Shown here: positions 6,036 through 13,281 of the stretch, one piece after another | How positions within the stretch are numbered: the stretch's first letter is position 1 | Layout: each line of letters starts with the position of its first letter | Assembly: GCA_025922755.1 (NCBI GenBank) | Contig: JAICHE010000006.1 | Coordinates: 1-17,221 of the forward strand | DNA from: Nitrososphaeraceae archaeon | GTDB lineage: Archaea > Thermoproteota > Nitrososphaeria > Nitrososphaerales > Nitrosopumilaceae | Reading direction: 5' to 3' | Length of the DNA stretch: 17,221 nucleotides | Translations under genes and position numbers: made by a program | The notes under the pieces: generated by a model | Seen by the model: only the letters and a program-made list of their open reading frames with translations | Told to the model about the DNA's origin: nothing | The model's database searches: none

Positions 6036-6507
6036 TTAGAAGTGCTTCTTGAATAAAATAATGTGTTCTATTCTCAGTTGAATTTTTTGATATTTCCCGA
6101 TTAGATGCCATATTTACCAAAGTTTTAGACACATCTAAAGGACTGGCTACCCAGCCATATTCTCGTAATTGTTGTACTGTTTCTGTGACAGTTCTTGGAG
6201 AATTAAAGAATGAGTTATTTTCTAAAATTTTGAGCTTATCTTTAATTTCAGCTGCTGAAATTGGTTTTGGTTCATTGAATTCTGGTTCAAAAATTTCAAC
6301 ATCTTCTAAAGAATTCAGACTATCAAAAGCTGGTTCTTTAGGAATTTCATTAATAGTTGGTTTTTCATAAATAGGTTTAGTTTGATTTTCTTCCATAAGT
6401 TTTGCTAAATTTTCAATAACTTCACCTAAAGTTTGATTATCAACGTAGAAATCTCTAGAATCAACTTCAATTTCGTTTTCGCCAAACTTTAGTTTTATTT
6501 TAGCCAT
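6028..6507 (-). CDS. Uncharacterised protein with wHTH-like C-terminal domain
   Basis: A 159-residue soluble protein. Residues 1-42 (AKIKLKFGENEIEVDSRDF, then a helix) look like a small alpha/beta domain. Residues about 43-85 form an acidic, Pro/Glu-rich linker. Residues about 90-159 contain helices and the segment QLREYGWVASPLDVSKTLVNMASNREI, which ends in a strand with Tyr-Phe, resembling a winged helix. The preferred start is ATG at 6507. A TTG directly before it (6510) is possible but would fall outside the TATA spacing (core about 6526-6534). A 7-bp inverted repeat lies between that TATA region and the start codon, consistent with repression by itself or another factor. No named family is recognised. 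Confidence 0.7.
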   Translation of the reverse strand: MAKIKLKFGENEIEVDSRDFYVDNQTLGEVIENLAKLMEENQTKPIYEKPTINEIPKEPAFDSLNSLEDVEIFEPEFNEPKPISAAEIKDKLKILENNSFFNSPRTVTETVQQLREYGWVASPLDVSKTLVNMASNREISKNSTENRTHYFIQEALLIN

Positions 6508-6508
6508 C

Positions 6509-6528
6509 AACTCCTAATTTAAGGAGTT
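6509..6528. repeat. Inverted repeat in a promoter, candidate operator
   Basis: AACTCCT (6509-6515) and AGGAGTT (6522-6528) are perfect 7-bp inverted arms with a 6-nt AT spacer. They lie between the TATA region and the start codon of the minus-strand gene. The right arm is part of a 12-nt sequence, AAGGAGTTTTAA (6521-6532), repeated exactly at 6617-6628 in the promoter of the divergent gene at 6640. Confidence 0.45.
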
Positions 6529-6616
6529 TTAATTTATCCTGTTAGCTCTAATGAGCTTAAAGACTAGATCAAAAATTTTACACATGTTATTGGTATTTTT
6601 TCTCTTTTGGATTAAA

Positions 6617-6628
6617 AAGGAGTTTTAA
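6617..6628 (+). repeat. Second copy of AAGGAGTTTTAA in the facing promoter
   Basis: An exact 12-nt copy of 6521-6532, placed just downstream of the ATTAAAAA TATA element (6611-6618) of the gene starting at ATG 6640. The copy resembles a Shine-Dalgarno motif, but it is 11 nt or more from the ATG and should lie outside a leaderless transcript. Confidence 0.4.
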
Positions 6629-6639
6629 GAAAATTAGGC

Positions 6640-7092
6640 ATGAAAAATTCTAGAAAGGCTTTGATTATTGTTTTTGTTATAGGCATGAGCGTGTTTGGTT
6701 ATTCTCAGTATGCATTGGCTTCACAGATAAGAGTTGTGATTATACAGAGTGACCTTATTGAAGAAAATGACCAATTTTCATCGTATAATGTAGAGTTAGA
6801 ATTTGAAAACCCCTCTCTGTTGATTTTGACTGCAGGTAAAACAGATTTTTTTGTGATAGCAGACGATAAGACCATTGGGGAGGGAAAATTGGAACCTTTC
6901 ACACTTTCGGCTCTGAGTAATAAATCAGTTAAAGGAACTTTCCAGACTGAATCTAATTTAGAATCAGAAAATTTACCAATTGTAAAAATTAGTGGTGTAA
7001 CAAAATATGATGTTTTATTTTCAACTATTGATGTACCATTTGTATACTATCCAACAGAAGAACAAGCAAGAGAATTTATACATCAAAATTAA
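6640..7092 (+). CDS. Exported LEA14-like protein
   Basis: A 150-residue protein with a clear signal peptide (basic MKNSRK, a hydrophobic stretch from about residue 8 to 22, then ALAS near 26-29). The mature part is beta-rich. Its VELEFENPSLLILTAGKTDFFVIADDKTIGEGKLEPF segment has the 'F-NPS' turn and small-residue hairpin of LEA14/WHy domains, as in the protein at 760, though overall identity is low. A distal paralogy is plausible. The start is ATG at 6640 with a TATA element 25.5 nt upstream. It precedes the PfkB-like gene by 10 nt, but that gene also has its own TATA-like element. Confidence 0.65.
   Translation: MKNSRKALIIVFVIGMSVFGYSQYALASQIRVVIIQSDLIEENDQFSSYNVELEFENPSLLILTAGKTDFFVIADDKTIGEGKLEPFTLSALSNKSVKGTFQTESNLESENLPIVKISGVTKYDVLFSTIDVPFVYYPTEEQAREFIHQN
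7075..7080 (+). promoter_or_regulatory. Possible internal TATA box of the PfkB-like gene
   Basis: TTTATA inside the end of the upstream gene is centred 25.5 nt before the ATG at 7103. It would allow separate leaderless expression. Confidence 0.4.
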
Positions 7093-7102
7093 ATTTTCAT
7101 AA

Positions 7103-7996
7103 ATGCTTACTGTTTTTGGATCTACAGCTCTAGACACTATAAGAACTCCAAATAAAATTTTAAAAAATGTATTGGGAGGAGCTGCAACTTTTGCTGCAAT
7201 ATCAGCCAGTAATTTTGTTAATACCGGATTAATTGCTGTAGTAGGAAAAGATTTTCCTAAGGAACATCAAAAAATTTTATCCCAACATTTAGACTTGAAA
7301 GGATTTACAATTAAGGAAGGAAAAACATTTCGTTATGATGGCAAATTTGATAACACGTTAAGTACTAGAGAAACTCTGAAGACAGAACTAAATGTTTTAG
7401 AAAATTTTAAACCAAAAGTTCCAGATGAATACAAAAAATCACAGTTTGTATATCTTGCAAATAATGATCCTGATCAAAATACCAAGTTGATAAAAGAATT
7501 TGATAAGGTAAAATTTTCTATGTGTGATACAATAGATTTTTGGATTTCAACAAAGAAGGAATCTGTTATCAAGATGATAAAATCAGTTGATGCTGTTGTC
7601 ATAAATGACGAGGAAGCAAAACTTCTGACCAAGGAATTCAATTTGATCAAATGTGCAAAAAAAATGATGGAATGGGGGGCAAAATATGTGATTATAAAAA
7701 AGGGGGAACATGGGTCGTTGATGTTTTTTGATGATGTGATATTACCTTCCGCGGGGTTCTCATTAGAGGATGTTGTAGATCCTACCGGAGCGGGAGATTC
7801 TTTTGCAGGTGCAATGATTGGATATTTGGCAAGTAAAAAATCCACCAGTCTTTCTGAAATAAAAAAAGCAGTAGTGTATGGAAATGTGTTAGGTTCATTT
7901 GCTGTTGAGAAATATGGATTGGATGGTTTGCTCCAACTAAAAAAATCTGATATTACAAAACGAGTTAAACTATATGAAAAGATGATTAGATTCTAA
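7103..7996 (+). CDS. PfkB (ribokinase)-family sugar or nucleoside kinase
   Basis: A 297-residue kinase of the ribokinase/PfkB fold. The C-terminal signature DPTGAGDSFAGAM starts at Asp226. Asp232 within it is the catalytic base, and GAGD forms the anion hole. The N-terminal signature GGAATFAA (about residues 25-32) is also present. Residues about 165-172 (AVVINDEEA) match the conserved 'N-x-E' region that binds Mg/ATP. The short lid and the substrate-contact region are divergent, so the substrate (sugar, nucleoside or other alcohol) cannot be named. The start is ATG at 7103, 10 nt after the previous stop. Confidence 0.88.
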   Translation: MLTVFGSTALDTIRTPNKILKNVLGGAATFAAISASNFVNTGLIAVVGKDFPKEHQKILSQHLDLKGFTIKEGKTFRYDGKFDNTLSTRETLKTELNVLENFKPKVPDEYKKSQFVYLANNDPDQNTKLIKEFDKVKFSMCDTIDFWISTKKESVIKMIKSVDAVVINDEEAKLLTKEFNLIKCAKKMMEWGAKYVIIKKGEHGSLMFFDDVILPSAGFSLEDVVDPTGAGDSFAGAMIGYLASKKSTSLSEIKKAVVYGNVLGSFAVEKYGLDGLLQLKKSDITKRVKLYEKMIRF

Positions 7997-8007
7997 AATA
8001 ATTTAAC

Positions 8008-8014
8008 TTAAATA
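8008..8014 (+). promoter_or_regulatory. TATA box of the dUTPase gene
   Basis: TTAAATA is centred 26 nt upstream of ATG 8037, which indicates a leaderless mRNA. Confidence 0.55.
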
Positions 8015-8036
8015 ATTTAGCTAAAGAAAATATTCA

Positions 8037-8393
8037 ATGTCTCAAAAACCATCTGAACAAACTGAGGATAGATTAGAAAAAATTTTCCAATTACAAAAAG
8101 GATTATCAAGCATGATGAATTTAGATAGATATCCGAAAGATTCTGAGGGGAGAGTTTCTGCATTATGTACCGCAATTATGCACGAGGCTGTCGAATTACA
8201 ACGGACAACAAATTGGAAATGGTGGAAAACTCCAACTCCTTTTAATGAGTCAGATGCACGAGAAGAATTAATCGACATTTGGCATTTTGTTGTTCAAGCG
8301 TCCTTGGAACTTAATTTAACTCCAGATGATATTGTTGAAGAATACAAAAGAAAAAATGAAATCAATAGAGAACGGCAAAGAACAGGTTATTAG
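8037..8393 (+). CDS. Dimeric all-alpha dUTP diphosphatase (dUTPase_2-like)
   Basis: A 118-residue all-helical NTP pyrophosphohydrolase of the MazG/dimeric-dUTPase superfamily. The metal-binding residues are Glu50 and Glu53 (IMHEAVEL) and Glu77 and Asp80 (EELIDIWHF). WKWWK (60-64) lies between them. The C-terminal KNEINRERQRTGY matches the KN-x-x-N-x-x-RQ-x-x-GY signature of dimeric dUTPases, which argues for dUTP (or dCTP/dUTP) over a generic MazG substrate. The product dUMP feeds thymidylate synthesis and keeps uracil out of DNA. It is shorter than most dimeric dUTPases and so represents a minimal form. Its stop overlaps the stop of the convergent MtrA-like gene by 4 nt. Confidence 0.85.
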   Translation: MSQKPSEQTEDRLEKIFQLQKGLSSMMNLDRYPKDSEGRVSALCTAIMHEAVELQRTTNWKWWKTPTPFNESDAREELIDIWHFVVQASLELNLTPDDIVEEYKRKNEINRERQRTGY

Positions 8394-8884
8394 AAAATTT
8401 TTTCTTTAATTTTATTGTAATTGGTTTCATTAATCATGTTAATTAGAGTTATTTTTGTTTGGAAGTAATTTACTTGTGATTTTGAAACGGTGAGAAATGG
8501 ATCAGGACTATTTGAATTAATTATTCTTCCCTTGTCATTAACACCGTTTTTGTATAATTCAAATAAAGAATGTCCTGCTTTGTGTCCCCAAACCTCCTTA
8601 CCACAAACAACAATTTTTTTAATTTTTTTATTTTGGTATACATATTTGATTATTGAATCAATTCCTTTATTTTCCGATAATAGTCGTCCCACTATTGAGA
8701 CATTATTCATGAGATCCGAGGATGATATTTTTTTGAGTAAATCTAAACTGGAAAGTGTACAAATTGCAAATGAAGAATTAGGATTTCCATAATAGAATTC
8801 CTCATTAATTGGAAGAACTACTTTACATATTTCGCCTATCAAATTGCTTAAACTATTCATAAAAAATCCCTTCAAATGTCCCAA
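8390..8884 (-). CDS. MtrA-like corrinoid-binding protein, soluble, stand-alone
   Basis: A 164-residue protein that aligns with the soluble cobamide-binding domain of MtrA, a subunit of the methanogen methyl-H4MPT:coenzyme M methyltransferase. YYGNPNSSFAICTLSS corresponds to MtrA YIVGDPESPVAVVTLAS. IVVCGKEVWGHKAGHSL with ELYKNGV corresponds to ILCGAEVQGHITGQS with ALYENGV. His101 occupies the place of the MtrA cobalt-ligating His84. GRI and PDPFL (about 119-131) and a closing helix also match. The C-terminal membrane anchor of methanogen MtrA is absent, so the protein should be cytosolic. A start at TTG 8884 fits a TATA-like element near 8906-8913; ATG 8860 would give 156 residues. Corrinoid binding is inferred, and the partner methyltransferase is not in the window. 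Confidence 0.8.
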   Translation of the reverse strand: MGHLKGFFMNSLSNLIGEICKVVLPINEEFYYGNPNSSFAICTLSSLDLLKKISSSDLMNNVSIVGRLLSENKGIDSIIKYVYQNKKIKKIVVCGKEVWGHKAGHSLFELYKNGVNDKGRIINSNSPDPFLTVSKSQVNYFQTKITLINMINETNYNKIKEKIF

Positions 8885-8905
8885 TTATTACCATAACATT
8901 CATGA

Positions 8906-8947
8906 TAAACCATGTTTTCAATAGACGTTTTTCATATTCATGGTTTA
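8906..8947. repeat. Inverted repeat between divergent genes, candidate operator
   Basis: TAAACCATG (8906-8914) and CATGGTTTA (8939-8947) are perfect 9-bp inverted arms separated by 24 nt. They lie between the MtrA-like gene and the four-helix membrane protein gene. The left arm overlaps the TATA-like region proposed for the MtrA-like gene. ATTCATG also occurs twice here (8898-8904, 8936-8942). Confidence 0.4.
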
Positions 8948-8972
8948 AACCTATTTGGAAAAGCATTGAATT

Positions 8973-8980
8973 TTTATATT
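8973..8980 (+). promoter_or_regulatory. TATA box of the four-helix membrane protein gene
   Basis: TTTATATT is centred 26.5 nt upstream of ATG 9003. Confidence 0.6.
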
Positions 8981-9002
8981 TCAAAAATTTGCAAATCGCA
9001 TA

Positions 9003-9572
9003 ATGAAGTCCCGTCATTTACAAGAATCTGATAAAGGGTACAAAGTTTTTTTGTATATTTTTTATGTTTGTGCTTTCATAATGGCATCTTCTCTTGTCTA
9101 TGGTGTTTATGTAACAATGATTGAATGGTTGGAAAATGGAACTTATGTTATGGGTGAAGCTATTCATAATACTGTAATTCCTTTTGAGAATTTTGCTCGA
9201 GTTTCTACTTGGATTTTCTTTTCCACAATAATTGGATGGTATTGTGTTTCAAGAATTGGTTGGAAAAAAACCGCTGGAAATAAAATTGTAGGAATGAAAA
9301 TGGCATTACTCCAATTGATGTTATTAGGATTTGCGATTATTACTTTGTATGAGGTGTTGTATAATTTTACAGTACTAAACGCAAAAATTACTGCAGGGGT
9401 TATAGAGGGGATAGTCCCAGATATTGATAGGCTTTCAGTTGCGTATCCTGATCCAGATAGACCTTGGAATCTAGTTTTTGCTACAAAAATTTTCCTTTGT
9501 GCCTTTATTATTAGTGCACATGCCTTTTATCTGAGTACTAAACCCAGAAAAAGCCTGGAATCAGAATCTTAA
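9003..9572 (+). CDS. Four-helix integral membrane protein, unknown function
   Basis: A 189-residue membrane protein with hydrophobic segments at about residues 13-37, 66-84, 97-122 and 158-178, and short charged ends. The loop between helices 1 and 2 is acidic with aromatic residues (IEWLENGTYVMGEAIHN). The loop between helices 3 and 4 holds DIDRLSVAYPDPDRPWN, a Pro/Asp-rich stretch that looks conserved rather than random. No cofactor or transporter signature is recognised. The start is ATG at 9003, immediately downstream of a good TATA box. A role in the respiratory or ammonia-oxidation membrane would be speculation. Confidence 0.75.
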   Translation: MKSRHLQESDKGYKVFLYIFYVCAFIMASSLVYGVYVTMIEWLENGTYVMGEAIHNTVIPFENFARVSTWIFFSTIIGWYCVSRIGWKKTAGNKIVGMKMALLQLMLLGFAIITLYEVLYNFTVLNAKITAGVIEGIVPDIDRLSVAYPDPDRPWNLVFATKIFLCAFIISAHAFYLSTKPRKSLESES

Positions 9573-9619
9573 TTTTAAAAAGATTAAACTATCATTTTGT
9601 TTATTAAATAATAGACATT

Positions 9620-9808
9620 ATGGGATTATTTGGGTCAAGTAAAAATGAAACAAAATGTAAGAAATGTGGAACAATGTTACCTGATTCAGAGAAATTAAAA
9701 AAACATCAAGAAAAAGCTCATAACAAGAAAAAAGAAAAATGTCGAGTCTGTGGTGCAGAGTTTGATTACTCAGAGGAATTACGAAAACATAAAAAAAATT
9801 GTAAATGA
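9620..9808 (+). CDS. Two-finger C2H2-type zinc-finger protein
   Basis: A 62-residue protein made almost entirely of two zinc fingers. Finger 1 is Cys13-x2-Cys16-x12-His29-x4-His34. Finger 2 is Cys41-x2-Cys44-x12-His57-x3-Cys61, a C2HC variant. The x12 spacing and the Leu in each 'S-E-x-L-x-K-H' helix match eukaryote-style C2H2 fingers. The linker is Lys-rich (NKKKEK) and the pI is high, consistent with binding DNA or RNA. The start is ATG at 9620. It is a separate transcription unit ahead of the TyrRS gene. Small archaeal C2H2 proteins are known, but their targets are mostly not. Confidence 0.85.
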   Translation: MGLFGSSKNETKCKKCGTMLPDSEKLKKHQEKAHNKKKEKCRVCGAEFDYSEELRKHKKNCK

Positions 9809-9900
9809 TTATAGTTGATAAGTTTTAGATCCATAATTTTTATTTGAATGAAAAAAATTTCAGAATCTTTATAGGTTTACACATTAGAGGTTGTTTTGAT

Positions 9901-10947
9901 TTGGACATTTCTGAAAAAGTTGATCTAATAGAGAGGCCACCTACAGAAGAAGTAGTTACCCATGATGAATTAATCGAACTATTCAAGACAAATTCTTCAC
10001 CAAAGCACTACATTGGCCTTGAGATATCCGGATTTTTACATTTGGGAAGTCTAATCAGTACAGGTTTTAAAATCAATGATTTTGCAAAAGCTGGTGTTAA
10101 TTGTACAGTCTTTCTTGCTGATTGGCACACAATGATTAACGATAAGCTTGGTGGTGATTGGGATACCATAACAAATGTTTCAAAATATTATGCAGATGCT
10201 TTCAAACTTGTTTGTCCTCAGGCAAAAATTGTGCTTGGTTCTGACCTTTATGATTCAAGAAAAGAATACTGGAAAGAGTTTATGAAATTTACAAAACACA
10301 TGTCTCTGAAAAGAACAATGAGAACGCTTACAATTATGGGTAGATCAGAAGATGAGTCTAAAATCGACCTTGCAAAATTACTATATCCTCCAATGCAAGC
10401 TGTTGATATTCATTCTCTGGATTTAGATATAGTGCATGCAGGTATGGATCAAAGAAAAATACACATGCTTGTAAGAGAAATCTTTCCGAAAATGAATTGG
10501 AAGGTTCCGGTAGCTGTTCATCATAAATTATTACCAGGATTATCAAAACCAGCAGAAACAAATGATTCTCAAATCTTGGGGAAAATGAGCAAATCTGATC
10601 CAAATTCAGGAATATTTATTCACAATACAGATGAAGAAATTAAAAATAAAATAAAAAAAGCCTGGTGTGAAGAAGGAAACATACAAAACAATCCATTATT
10701 AGAAATCTCAAAAAATGTTATTTTGCATGAGTTTAAGGAGATGAGAGTGGAAAGACCAGAAAAATTTGGAGGAAATGTTGACTATACGGATTATAGTAAT
10801 TTAGAATCAGATTTTGCAGAAAAGAAATTACATCCAACAGATCTAAAACAAACCGTTGGAAATTATTTGGTAAAAATCATAGCACCTATTAGAGATAACT
10901 TGAATCTTAGTGATCAATTATTTGAGGCAATAAAGAAAAGCTACTAG
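9901..10947 (+). CDS. tyrS: Tyrosyl-tRNA synthetase
   Basis: The cytosolic class I enzyme that charges tRNA-Tyr. It is archaeal/eukaryotic in type: HYIGLEISGFLHLGS (about residues 36-50) holds the HIGH-like motif as HLGS at 47-50. MQAVDIHSLDLDIVHAGMDQRKIHM holds tyrosine-pocket and dimer-core residues. KMSKS is at 228-232. ERPEKFGG and the ELHP-like KKLHPTDLK are typical of the C-terminal domain. The preferred start is TTG at 9901 (348 residues, close to the family norm). A TTG at 9844 would add 19 residues that run through the probable TATA box (TTTATAGG, 9868-9875). There is no ATG. The stop overlaps that of cobJ on the other strand by 4 nt. Confidence 0.93.
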   Translation: MDISEKVDLIERPPTEEVVTHDELIELFKTNSSPKHYIGLEISGFLHLGSLISTGFKINDFAKAGVNCTVFLADWHTMINDKLGGDWDTITNVSKYYADAFKLVCPQAKIVLGSDLYDSRKEYWKEFMKFTKHMSLKRTMRTLTIMGRSEDESKIDLAKLLYPPMQAVDIHSLDLDIVHAGMDQRKIHMLVREIFPKMNWKVPVAVHHKLLPGLSKPAETNDSQILGKMSKSDPNSGIFIHNTDEEIKNKIKKAWCEEGNIQNNPLLEISKNVILHEFKEMRVERPEKFGGNVDYTDYSNLESDFAEKKLHPTDLKQTVGNYLVKIIAPIRDNLNLSDQLFEAIKKSY

Positions 10948-11738
10948 ACTTTAAGATTAGGATTGGTTTGTTCCTCTAAATTATATTTTGATTTGTATCC
11001 TCTAGGGTTTATCATCAAATCTTTGTAATTGTATGTTGAAGAGTTACCAACGATTACAGTACTAATCATGCCTAATTTGTCGGAGTGGTTTGGTAAATCC
11101 TCCAAGTTAGTCATAACCACCGATTGTGAATTTCTAAATGCACCTTTGATTATTGCGACTGGTGTTGTGGGTTTTCTGTATTTTAGTAACATCTTTCGTG
11201 TATCTTGGAGTTGGTGTATTCGTTTTTTACTTGCAGGGTTGTAAATTACTATAACAAAATCACCTTGCGCTGCGGCCTCAACTCGCTTTTGGATTATTTC
11301 CCAGGGAACCAATAAATCACTCATACTGACAACTGCAAAATCAGTCATTAGTGGTGAACCGATTATAGATGCACAAGAGTTCAATGCAGATACTCCTGGT
11401 ACAATTTCAACTTGTAATTCATCTTTGGGATTCCAACCCGACTCTGCTAATGTTTCATAAATTAATCCAGCCATACCATAAATTCCAGGATCCCCACTTG
11501 ATACTAGAGATACTATTTTACCAGACTTTGCCAAATCAATACATTGGTGTGCGCGCTCTACCTCCTGAGTCATAGCATATCGATGGATTTCTTTTCCTTC
11601 AATTAAATCTGAAACCAAATTAACATAAGTTTCATAGCCAACTATAGTATCACTTTCAGCAATTACTTCTTTTGCTCTAAAGGTCATATGATCATGGTGT
11701 CCAGGACCAACGCCGACAATGTAGAGTTTACCAGTCAA
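10944..11738 (-). CDS. cobJ: Precorrin-3B / cobalt-factor III C17-methyltransferase
   Basis: A 264-residue SAM-dependent methylase of the tetrapyrrole (corrin) methyltransferase family that methylates C17 with ring contraction during corrin synthesis. Visible motifs are the N-terminal YIVGVGPG (6-13), GYETYVNLV (34-42, CobJ/CbiH-specific), VSLVSSGDPGIYGMAG (56-71, SAM binding) and EIVPGVSALNSCASIIGSPL (about 90-109). FVIVIYNPASKKR is also diagnostic for CobJ/CbiH. Length fits the family. The start is TTG at 11738; GVGPG lies only nine residues in, so no later start is possible. A TATA-like ATAAATTA (11763-11770, minus) is about 28 nt upstream. It is the last gene of a six-gene minus-strand run and the second cobalamin gene in the window. 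Confidence 0.92.
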   Translation of the reverse strand: MTGKLYIVGVGPGHHDHMTFRAKEVIAESDTIVGYETYVNLVSDLIEGKEIHRYAMTQEVERAHQCIDLAKSGKIVSLVSSGDPGIYGMAGLIYETLAESGWNPKDELQVEIVPGVSALNSCASIIGSPLMTDFAVVSMSDLLVPWEIIQKRVEAAAQGDFVIVIYNPASKKRIHQLQDTRKMLLKYRKPTTPVAIIKGAFRNSQSVVMTNLEDLPNHSDKLGMISTVIVGNSSTYNYKDLMINPRGYKSKYNLEEQTNPNLKV

Positions 11739-11790
11739 TTTTACAATAAAACCTTTTTCAAGTAATTTATCCCTTTACTGAAATCATTTT

Positions 11791-13248
11791 TTATTGGAAT
11801 GGGTCGATGAAAGGACAATTGACTAAATGATCACTGTTCATTGGGCGTGCAATGCTTACTGTTAATAGATCATCTTCACTAAAGGAATCTATATCAAATC
11901 TTGTTTCAAGAATTTTTGCATTTTCTGGATCATTCCATTCAACATTATAGATTCTCCAAATTGGACTATAGATTTCATCACCGGGAGCAGCAGCAGCAAT
12001 TCCAGGCTGGAATCCCATTGGTCCGGAACCCTTTATTCCATTTTTAAATTGGAATAAATCTACTGCGGCCGAATTTGCAATTAATTCTGATGAGGTTGGA
12101 GAATATGTCACACCCATCATTTGGGCAGGCGCACTAGGCGTAGCATCTGTTACTATGTAGTAAATAGTTCTACCATCAGGCCCCCATCCTCTATGTGCGA
12201 TAAAAGTTACCGTCATTTCATCTTCATTAATCTCTAAAATTTGACCTCCCGTATATGACGAATCATCAGTAATTTCTTGATCTTCTCTAATTGTCATTTG
12301 ACCTTCTGGCCAGATAATCTGTGGGGTATTGATCACGATACCAGTTTCGTTAAATTCAACTCTTCCACCCTCAAATGCTTCTAAAATTTCTTCAGCAGTT
12401 TCAAAAATAATTTTATTTTGTCCTTTTTTCCAAGTCACCTCTACAACCGAACTTAAGGCACTGTATTCGGATTCTTGAGCAGGAGTACTTGAAAACACTT
12501 CATCTTGATATCCATAAATTCCTCCACCGGCGACTCCATTTCTAAATACAAAAATTTGTTGTAGGGAACTTTCCGGTGCATTAGCGATAGGAGGGGCTAA
12601 TTCTACTTTCCAATCTTGCTTTTCAGTGATTACTTCTCCAAATTCTTTGTCACTTGCATCTGTAATAATATAGAAAACAGAGCTGGCATTAAAAATTCCC
12701 TTGTGCATTGGAATTGTTGCAGGTACATTAGTTTTTGAGAGTGAAAATGATGGTTCTTGTTTTTCATATTCGATTTTTTGTAGTAGGACTTCAGTTGGTT
12801 GTCCTCTAATCCAACCATCGACACTAACTGTTGCTGTAAACTGAGAGTTAGGAGAATGAAGAGCCAATGCAGCTCCTGTAAATTCAAAAGAATTAGATTG
12901 TCCTTTTTCAATTAATGATAGACCATAGATTTTATCTCCATCTATTGTCCAGATTGGCTGTCCCTTTACGTCATCTTCAGTGATTTCATGAAGGACCACT
13001 ATTTGAACAGGTTCACTTGCAGTAAAGGTAAGTGATCCATCATATATTGTTCCTTCACTAGGAGACAAAATTAATGCTAGTTGATGTCCTTCATGACCTT
13101 GACCAGGATCTTGTACGGAGGTTATGGTTTGGGTGAAATGAATTTTTTTTCTGGAATTTGCATCTACGAATTGATCAGATATCGTTGAGATAGTTAAAAT
13201 TCCTACTACAAAAATAACTAAAATAGAGACAACTAGATACTTTTTCAA
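11791..13248 (-). CDS. Exported protein with tandem DUF7482-like domains
   Basis: A 485-residue secreted or surface protein. An N-terminal hydrophobic segment (residues 4-23) acts as signal peptide or anchor. Residues about 55-150 form a beta-sandwich-like domain (LALILSPSEGTIYDGSLTFTAS) preceded by GHEGH, a possible metal site. Two related repeats follow: about 190-290 (VFYIITDASDKEFG, then FVFRNGVAGGGIYGYQ) and about 360-455 (IYYIVTDATPSAPA, then FQFKNGIKGSGPMGFQP). They share the 'YIxTDA', 'F-F-NGI-G-G-GFQ' and 'V-W' landmarks of DUF7482-type domains. The start is TTG at 13248 with TTTAAATT about 26 nt upstream. Function is unknown. Confidence 0.75.
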   Translation of the reverse strand: MKKYLVVSILVIFVVGILTISTISDQFVDANSRKKIHFTQTITSVQDPGQGHEGHQLALILSPSEGTIYDGSLTFTASEPVQIVVLHEITEDDVKGQPIWTIDGDKIYGLSLIEKGQSNSFEFTGAALALHSPNSQFTATVSVDGWIRGQPTEVLLQKIEYEKQEPSFSLSKTNVPATIPMHKGIFNASSVFYIITDASDKEFGEVITEKQDWKVELAPPIANAPESSLQQIFVFRNGVAGGGIYGYQDEVFSSTPAQESEYSALSSVVEVTWKKGQNKIIFETAEEILEAFEGGRVEFNETGIVINTPQIIWPEGQMTIREDQEITDDSSYTGGQILEINEDEMTVTFIAHRGWGPDGRTIYYIVTDATPSAPAQMMGVTYSPTSSELIANSAAVDLFQFKNGIKGSGPMGFQPGIAAAAPGDEIYSPIWRIYNVEWNDPENAKILETRFDIDSFSEDDLLTVSIARPMNSDHLVNCPFIDPFQ

Positions 13249-13281
13249 TGAAACTCTCTGATTTTGTTCCTTTAAATTATT

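Noticed and set aside
9844..9900. 19-residue N-terminal extension of TyrRS from TTG 9844
   Set aside because: It includes the probable TATA box and has no counterpart in archaeal TyrRS, which starts near the 'HYIG' region.
12630..12911. 93-codon minus-strand frame inside the exported tandem-domain protein gene
   Set aside because: Same-strand alternate frame without motifs. The host gene has a signal peptide and internal repeats, so this is a shadow.
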